Shown here in pieces: positions 59,260 to 64,000 of a DNA stretch of 64,000 bases. The first letter of the stretch is position 1; each line of letters opens with the position of its first letter. A program made the position numbers and the translations under genes. The notes beneath the pieces are model-generated. The model was not told the origin of the DNA. It searched no databases and saw nothing but the letters and a program-made list of their open reading frames with translations. Origin of the DNA: Berberis thunbergii (lineage: Eukaryota > Streptophyta > Magnoliopsida > Ranunculales > Berberidaceae); contig QNQO01005873.1 of the NCBI GenBank assembly GCA_003290165.1, forward strand, positions 124,001-188,000, in the 5' to 3' direction.

Positions 59260-61498
59260 ACTAAGCTTTGCTTCCTGAGGTAAGTGAATGGCTAAGTGGA
59301 CCATTACATCAAAAAATGATGAAGGAAATATTCTTTCAAGTTTACAAAGGATTACAACAATGTCTTTCTCCATTTGGCATAAATCTTCTAGGCATAATGT
59401 TTTGGAACACAATTCCTTGAAAAATAACCCCAACTCAGTTACTGCATCACTAACTTCCTTGCGTAAGTAGCCACGAATTTTAACTGGAAGTAGCCGTTGT
59501 AGGAAGACGTGACAATCATGGCTCTTCTTGCCTGATAAACTACAAGTCTCGACATTTACACATCGTGAACTATTGGAAGCATAGCCATCAGGAAATTTTA
59601 TCGATTTTAACCAGTCACACAAACTCCTTTTCTCAACTTTAGATAATGTGTAACATGCAGGTGGCATAACATAAGAATCACCACATGGTTGCAAGTGCAA
59701 CTCTTTCCTTAAACCCATTGCTTCTGGATCCATGCGAGACTTAACATTATTCTTCATTTTTTTTCAATGTTCCTAAACATTTTCGCATATATTCTTTTCA
59801 ATGGCGTGACATCCAAATTGTGTTCAATTTGAGAGTGTGCCAGTACGATAACTCAAAGAAAATGTTCTTCTTTGAACAATTAAGCTCCATTTCAGTGCGT
59901 TTACTCTTGTTCAAACGTGACACCCTCCCAAATTTAACCTCTCTAATGTTACTCAGCTGCTCTAATACATCTTCCCCAGATAACCTTTTTTGTGGTAACC
60001 TACGTTCTTGTTTACTGTCAAATGTCATGGGTTTTTTTCGCCAACTATGATTAGTTGGAAAAAAAACGACGATGACCCATGTAACAAATTTTTCTTCCGT
60101 GCTTCAATGTTAGTGAACATGTCTTACTATTGCATGTAGGACATGCCAACTTCCCTTTTGTGCTCCACCTAGACAAATTTGCATCCGCAGAAAAGTCATT
60201 TATTGTCCATAAAACCACTGCATGCAAATGAAAATGTTGATTTATTGATGCATCATATGCTCGTATACCATATTCCCACAATTCTTTCAACTCATCGATT
60301 AATGGTTGTAAATACACATCAATACTATTTTCGGGTGCTTTGGCTCCTGGAATAAGCAAACTCATCATGAAAAATGATTCTTTCATACAAATCCAAGGTG
60401 GTAAATTGTATGGGGTACGTATTACTGGCCACATACTGTAAGAGGTACTCATGTTACCAAATGGATTAAAACCATTTGTTGCCAACCCAAGATGGACATT
60501 TCTAGAATCCTGTACAAACCAATCATGCTTATTGTCAAATGTTTCCAAGCTTCAGCGTCGGCTGGATGCCTCAAAGTATTTTCATCATAAACATGTTTTT
60601 CCTTATGCCATTTCATATCTTTAGCTATATTGCATGACATGAATAACCTTTGCAGTTTTGATTTAAAGGGAAAGTGTCGCAACACCTTCTGTGGAATTTC
60701 TTACCCCTAGCTAGGTTAGACTTCCACCTAGATTCACCACAATTAGGGCACTTTTCTGCATCATCATGCTCCTTCCAAAATAATACACAATCATTTTACA
60801 TGCATGTATACAATTATAGCCAATTCCCAAATCTCGCAATAAATTTTTCGCCTCATAATGTGATTCAGGTAATGTTTCTCCAGAATGAAATGTTTTCTTC
60901 AATAAGTCAAGCAACATATCCATTGATTTATTACTCCACCGATTTATTGTCTTCAAACGATATTTCACAATGAAATTCAACTTAGAGAACTTTTCACAAC
61001 CGAGATAAAGTGGACATTGCGCATCACCCAACAACTTATTAAACTTGTTTGACATCATGTCGCCTAATTGAATATCATCACCAGTAGATGCTTCTCCAAA
61101 ATCAGTGTTCCCCTATAAACATCCCCTAAAATTTCTTGCATCTCCTCAACATCTTCATCCAAATATTCATCATCATCATTTTCATCTACTGACATAACAT
61201 GATCATTATTGACATGAGTGGCCTCATTGACTGGTAGTGATACACACTCTTCAACATGATATACCCATCGAGTGTAACTACAATCAAAACCAGTTATGAA
61301 CAAATCATTTTTCACCATATTTGTCGTCTTCAAATATATGTTTTTGCAATCACGACAAGGACATCGAATCCTATCACCTTCATCTGCTACGGAACATGCA
61401 AACTCTATAAACTTGTCAACACCTTCTGTATACTTTTCAGAAAACCTATTTTTCTCTTTCATCCAACTTTTGTCCATCTCTAAAAAAAATATATACAT
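59260..61498 (-). pseudogene. TNP2 transposase of element A, N-terminal and central part
   Basis: Minus strand. Start near MDKSWMKEKNRFSEKYTEGV (ATG about 61477), with the transposase-associated domain including DRIRCPCRDCKNIYLKTTNM (61477-61064). Then come NRWSNKSMDMLLDLLKKTF and GIGYNCIHAC (61058-60711, frameshifted), and the Transposase_21 domain (60685-60051) with DSRNVHLGLATNGFNPFGNM, LPPWICMKESFFMMSLLIPG and WTINDFSADANLSRWSTKGK. DUF4218 starts at about 59640 with KFPDGYASNSSRCVN, SHDCHVFLQRLLPV and VMVHLAIHLPQEAKLS. Frameshifts at several points inactivate it. The LTR element interrupts it at 59259/59260, and the frame is open across the rejoined ACTAA site. Confidence 0.9.
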
Positions 61499-62433
61499 GA
61501 ATTTATTAATGGGGGGATAAAAAATAGCTAATCCTTATCATGGTTTTTATGAACTTTATCTTTGCAACCAAACAATGCCTTTGGTTTCCAGAGATTAATA
61601 AAGAAAAATTCACACAGTTTTGAAAATTTAGTTAAGGATCATAAGAATTTTTTGATGTGGCAATGGAAGGCCACAACATATGGCAACAACCCACATATAT
61701 GTGGCAAACAAGATCGAAGTCCTGCCCCACACATGAGAAAGAGACAAGGCATAGGTTCTTCAGTTTTGACACAGATGAGGTGCATATTCAAAAGGAGAAA
61801 ACTTTAAACCAAGACTGCCTTCTTTTTCATTCATTTATTTATTCTTCACAAAGGCATCCAAACTTCCATAAGACATGAAATATATTCCTTTTGCTTTTGC
61901 ATTTTTTATGAATGTTTGGATTCTAATTTTCACTTCCTGTCTATTTTCACGTGTAACACATCTAAAGTTGTAATCAATTTCACTCTCATGCGTCTGGTGA
62001 TATTGACAGTGTACAAAAGGCACATACTATCGTACAGGGATCATTGATGTTTTCCCAGGCCGTACAAAGTATCCATTCATTTGTTTGAGCTTGTCCTCCA
62101 ATAGACTGAATGTGGCCAAGGTGTTTTTTTTTTAATTTCAATTATGTCAGTTGAAAAAATACACATTGTGTATGCCTACATAGTGAAAATAAGTAGTGCA
62201 AGAAAAAAATAAAAAATAAAAAATAAAAAATAAAAAATAAAAAATAAAAAAATAAAAAAATAAAAAGAATATGAGGATCATATCCTTTCTGCAAATGTTG
62301 TACGATAAAAACTAGCAAGGCTACAGACTTTATATGGATATCTATTTTCATGTTTGCTCACTTTCTTCATTTAGTTTAATAGCAACAACCACAATAATTA
62401 TAATCTTTTTTTTAATATTATCTTCTATGGCAG
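61499..62433. other. Upstream of TNP2; short frames, A-rich repeat
   Basis: A minus-strand frame at 62023-61835 (YNFRCVTRENRQEVKIRIQT, FIKNAKAKGIYFMSYGSLDA) looks protein-like but is unrecognised. An (AAAAAAT)n tract occupies about 62203-62265. The left arm of an inverted repeat lies at 61963-62005. Confidence 0.4.
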
Positions 62434-62838
62434 TTATCAAACCTCTGATTTGGTGAAACTTGATATACTCCTGAATGAACAACCATTAGATGCAATGGCA
62501 ACCATTGTTAACAATCACAAGGATCAGAAGACGGATCGTAAACTGGTGGATAAGCTTAAGAAATTTATTGAGAGGTATTAATATTAGCCATATCAGGTTC
62601 CATTTTTCAAGTTTCAGTTGATTATCTTATCCATATTATTCTTTTACTAAAAGTCTTAAATTTTTTTGTGTACTGTGCAATCAAATGTTTGAAATAACAA
62701 TACAATCTTTCATCAGATCAAAGATTGTTGTTTGGGAAACGTGAGTTGTTCAACAAAATTCTTCCGTAATCCAACTAGAAAGCAAAAACATCTTTCAATA
62801 TCACCAGACGCATGAGAGTGAAATTGATTACAACTTTA
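61963..62838. repeat. 43-bp inverted repeat around the LepA fragment
   Basis: 61963-62005 and 62796-62838 are reverse complements over 43 bases with no mismatch seen (core TCACTCTCATGCGTCTGGTG and its complement). The left copy lies within the unrecognised frame at 62023-61835, so the right copy is an inverted partial duplicate of it. Confidence 0.8.
62434..62745 (+). pseudogene. LepA / EF4 (GUF1) translation factor fragment
   Basis: One clean plus-strand exon (62434-62574, 141 bp, AG before and GT after) reads SDLVKLDILLNEQPLDAMAT, then IVNNHKDQKTDRKLVDKLKK and FIER. This is the C-terminal domain of organellar LepA/EF4 GTPases (family pattern LVKLDILLNG..VDAMATIVH, ELVEKLKKFIDRQ). A short second piece at about 62718-62743 (SKIVVWET) may be the start of the next exon (family SKI.ARET). 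LepA back-translocates or assists stalled organellar ribosomes. Only these fragments remain, and the GTPase domain is absent. It is flanked by an inverted repeat. Confidence 0.82.
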
Positions 62839-62845
62839 CATGTGC

Positions 62846-64000
62846 CTTTTGGACGCTGTTAATAAAATTTCTTCCAGCCTTTTAAATCTCTTCATGAAAA
62901 CTCCCATTATCTTGCCAAATCCAGGCTAATGTGATTAAAATAACCATATAAGCACTCCAAGAATCACTCCTTACAAATTTATAAAAACATTTTTAAATTG
63001 TCTAAAATAAAATCCATCATCAGTCACTTAATCCAGGTAGCTTCCAGTACTGGATTGTTATTATCTGGATCGACCCAGTAAATACCTTCAGTATTAGCAA
63101 ACCAATGGCACTAAAAAAAAACTACAGGCACATACAACAAATCCCAACTAGACATTTCTTCAAACCGCTAAGTTACATTAATAAATGGAACACAATCTCA
63201 CAAAACCATTTACCACCAATCCAATTAATCAAATCCCAGCAAGAAGAACATGAACAACACCATAAAATGATCATGAACACCAACAGTTCAAATTGGTATC
63301 GTTAAGCAAAAAAAAAAAGCAGCAATAGTTTTACAACAATATTATCAAGAGTTCTGCAAACAAGAGTCATCAAATTGATTAAGAGGAAATAATAGATACC
63401 TAGTTGTATCGTTCTCCAACAAGTGCAGCAGCCGCACGTCTCTTCTTCTCCAAGATCTTCCTTCAATTGAGCAAAAGACAAGGAAGGAAAGAGGTAGACA
63501 GTTAGGGTTATATCTATTGAGACACCCCATTATTTTAAGAAGTGTATCAAGGGTTGATTCATGAGAAAGAGGAAGGAAAATCGAGTGGGAATGAGCGGAT
63601 CGTGCAAGAAGGCATTCACGATTTGCCAATTTTCACCATTTGGGGAATTTTCACGATGTGGGAGTCTTCACAATTTTGAGAAATATTTTGATTTGGGGAG
63701 TCTTCACAATTTTGAGAAGTTTGTTTGAGAAGTGTTTGAGAAAATTGGGAATGAGAGAAGTTTATTTTCCCCAATAAATTTTGAGAGAATATTTTCTTTA
63801 TATATTTATTTAGTTTTATTATTATTTATCAATAAAATTATGTCTATTATTTACTCATGGCATGATATCATTTAGATTTTGGCACTCTTAATAACCTATT
63901 TTCTTATCATATTATTATTTAAATTAAATTTAAAAACTTTTTTATGGTTTTTTTAACTGCATAGTAGTTAAAAAAATACAACTATTATGTATTTTAATTA
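62846..64000. other. Right edge, no recognised gene
   Basis: AT-rich. A minus-strand frame at 63629-63345 and an Arg/Ala-rich stretch near 63465-63405 were not recognised. The expected second terminus of element A (reverse complement of CACTACAACAATTAAGGC) was not found to 64000. Direct repeats of GGGGAGTCTTCACAATTTTG occur at about 63640-63720. Confidence 0.35.

Overview
The window is plant nuclear DNA, almost certainly from an angiosperm: it is AT-rich and intron-bearing, has plant-type retroelements and CACTA transposons, and carries decayed pieces of recognisable plant nuclear genes (GCN1/ILITYHIA, NIK receptor kinase, EMF2-type VEFS box, CRM-domain splicing factor, IDM1-like PHD/GNAT protein, ABCB transporters). 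I see no intact host gene. The whole 64 kb reads as a nest of transposable elements, several of which have captured host exons. No rRNA, tRNA, CRISPR array or bacterial-type operon was seen.

Left part (1-19201). Bases 1-1298 look like the 3' end of a Tat-type Ty3/gypsy element. A CACTA-type MITE lies at 1459-1767. A LINE (L1 type, + strand) runs from about 2180 to 4885, holds a second MITE (4049-4356), and was split in its 3' UTR by a Ty1/copia element (4886-18419); its poly-A end is at about 18444-18452. Three later events hit the copia element: a Mutator-like element (5950-10390) with 1.7-kb inverted arms carrying NIK receptor-kinase exons; a truncated CACTA end (from 10722) with an ABCB transporter fragment; and a second, 5'-truncated LINE on the minus strand (13499 to about 14948).

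Right part (19202-64000). A degenerate CACTA (En/Spm) element, called A here, starts at 19202 and carries TNPA-like and TNP2 genes on the minus strand. Its TNP2 gene is cut twice. A second CACTA element, B (24994-49756), sits near its C terminus with 3-bp duplications (AGT). An LTR retrotransposon (51147-59259) sits in its DUF4218 region with 5-bp duplications (ACTAA). In both cases the TNP2 reading frame is open across the joined flanks. Element B itself holds a truncated TNP2, an F-box/LRR fragment, a 3.7-kb solo LTR (30787-34477, duplication GATTC), an ABCB15-like fragment, and a third CACTA element, C (35495-45676, duplication GTC).

Element C is the most striking object. It is a 10.2-kb CACTA element without recognisable transposase that carries fragments of at least five unrelated host genes, all on the minus strand: alanine aminotransferase, GCN1, a 4'-phosphopantetheinyl transferase, a CRS2-associated-factor-type CRM protein, and an IDM1-like PHD-finger/GNAT protein. 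Introns are kept, and in-frame stops are seen in four of the five. The LTR retrotransposon at 51147-59259 is also odd: its LTRs are about 3.9 kb, its interior only 323 bp, and each LTR contains an EMF2/VRN2-type VEFS-box exon. Element boundaries are well supported by terminal motifs and target duplications; gene-fragment identities rest on remembered family motifs and need database confirmation.
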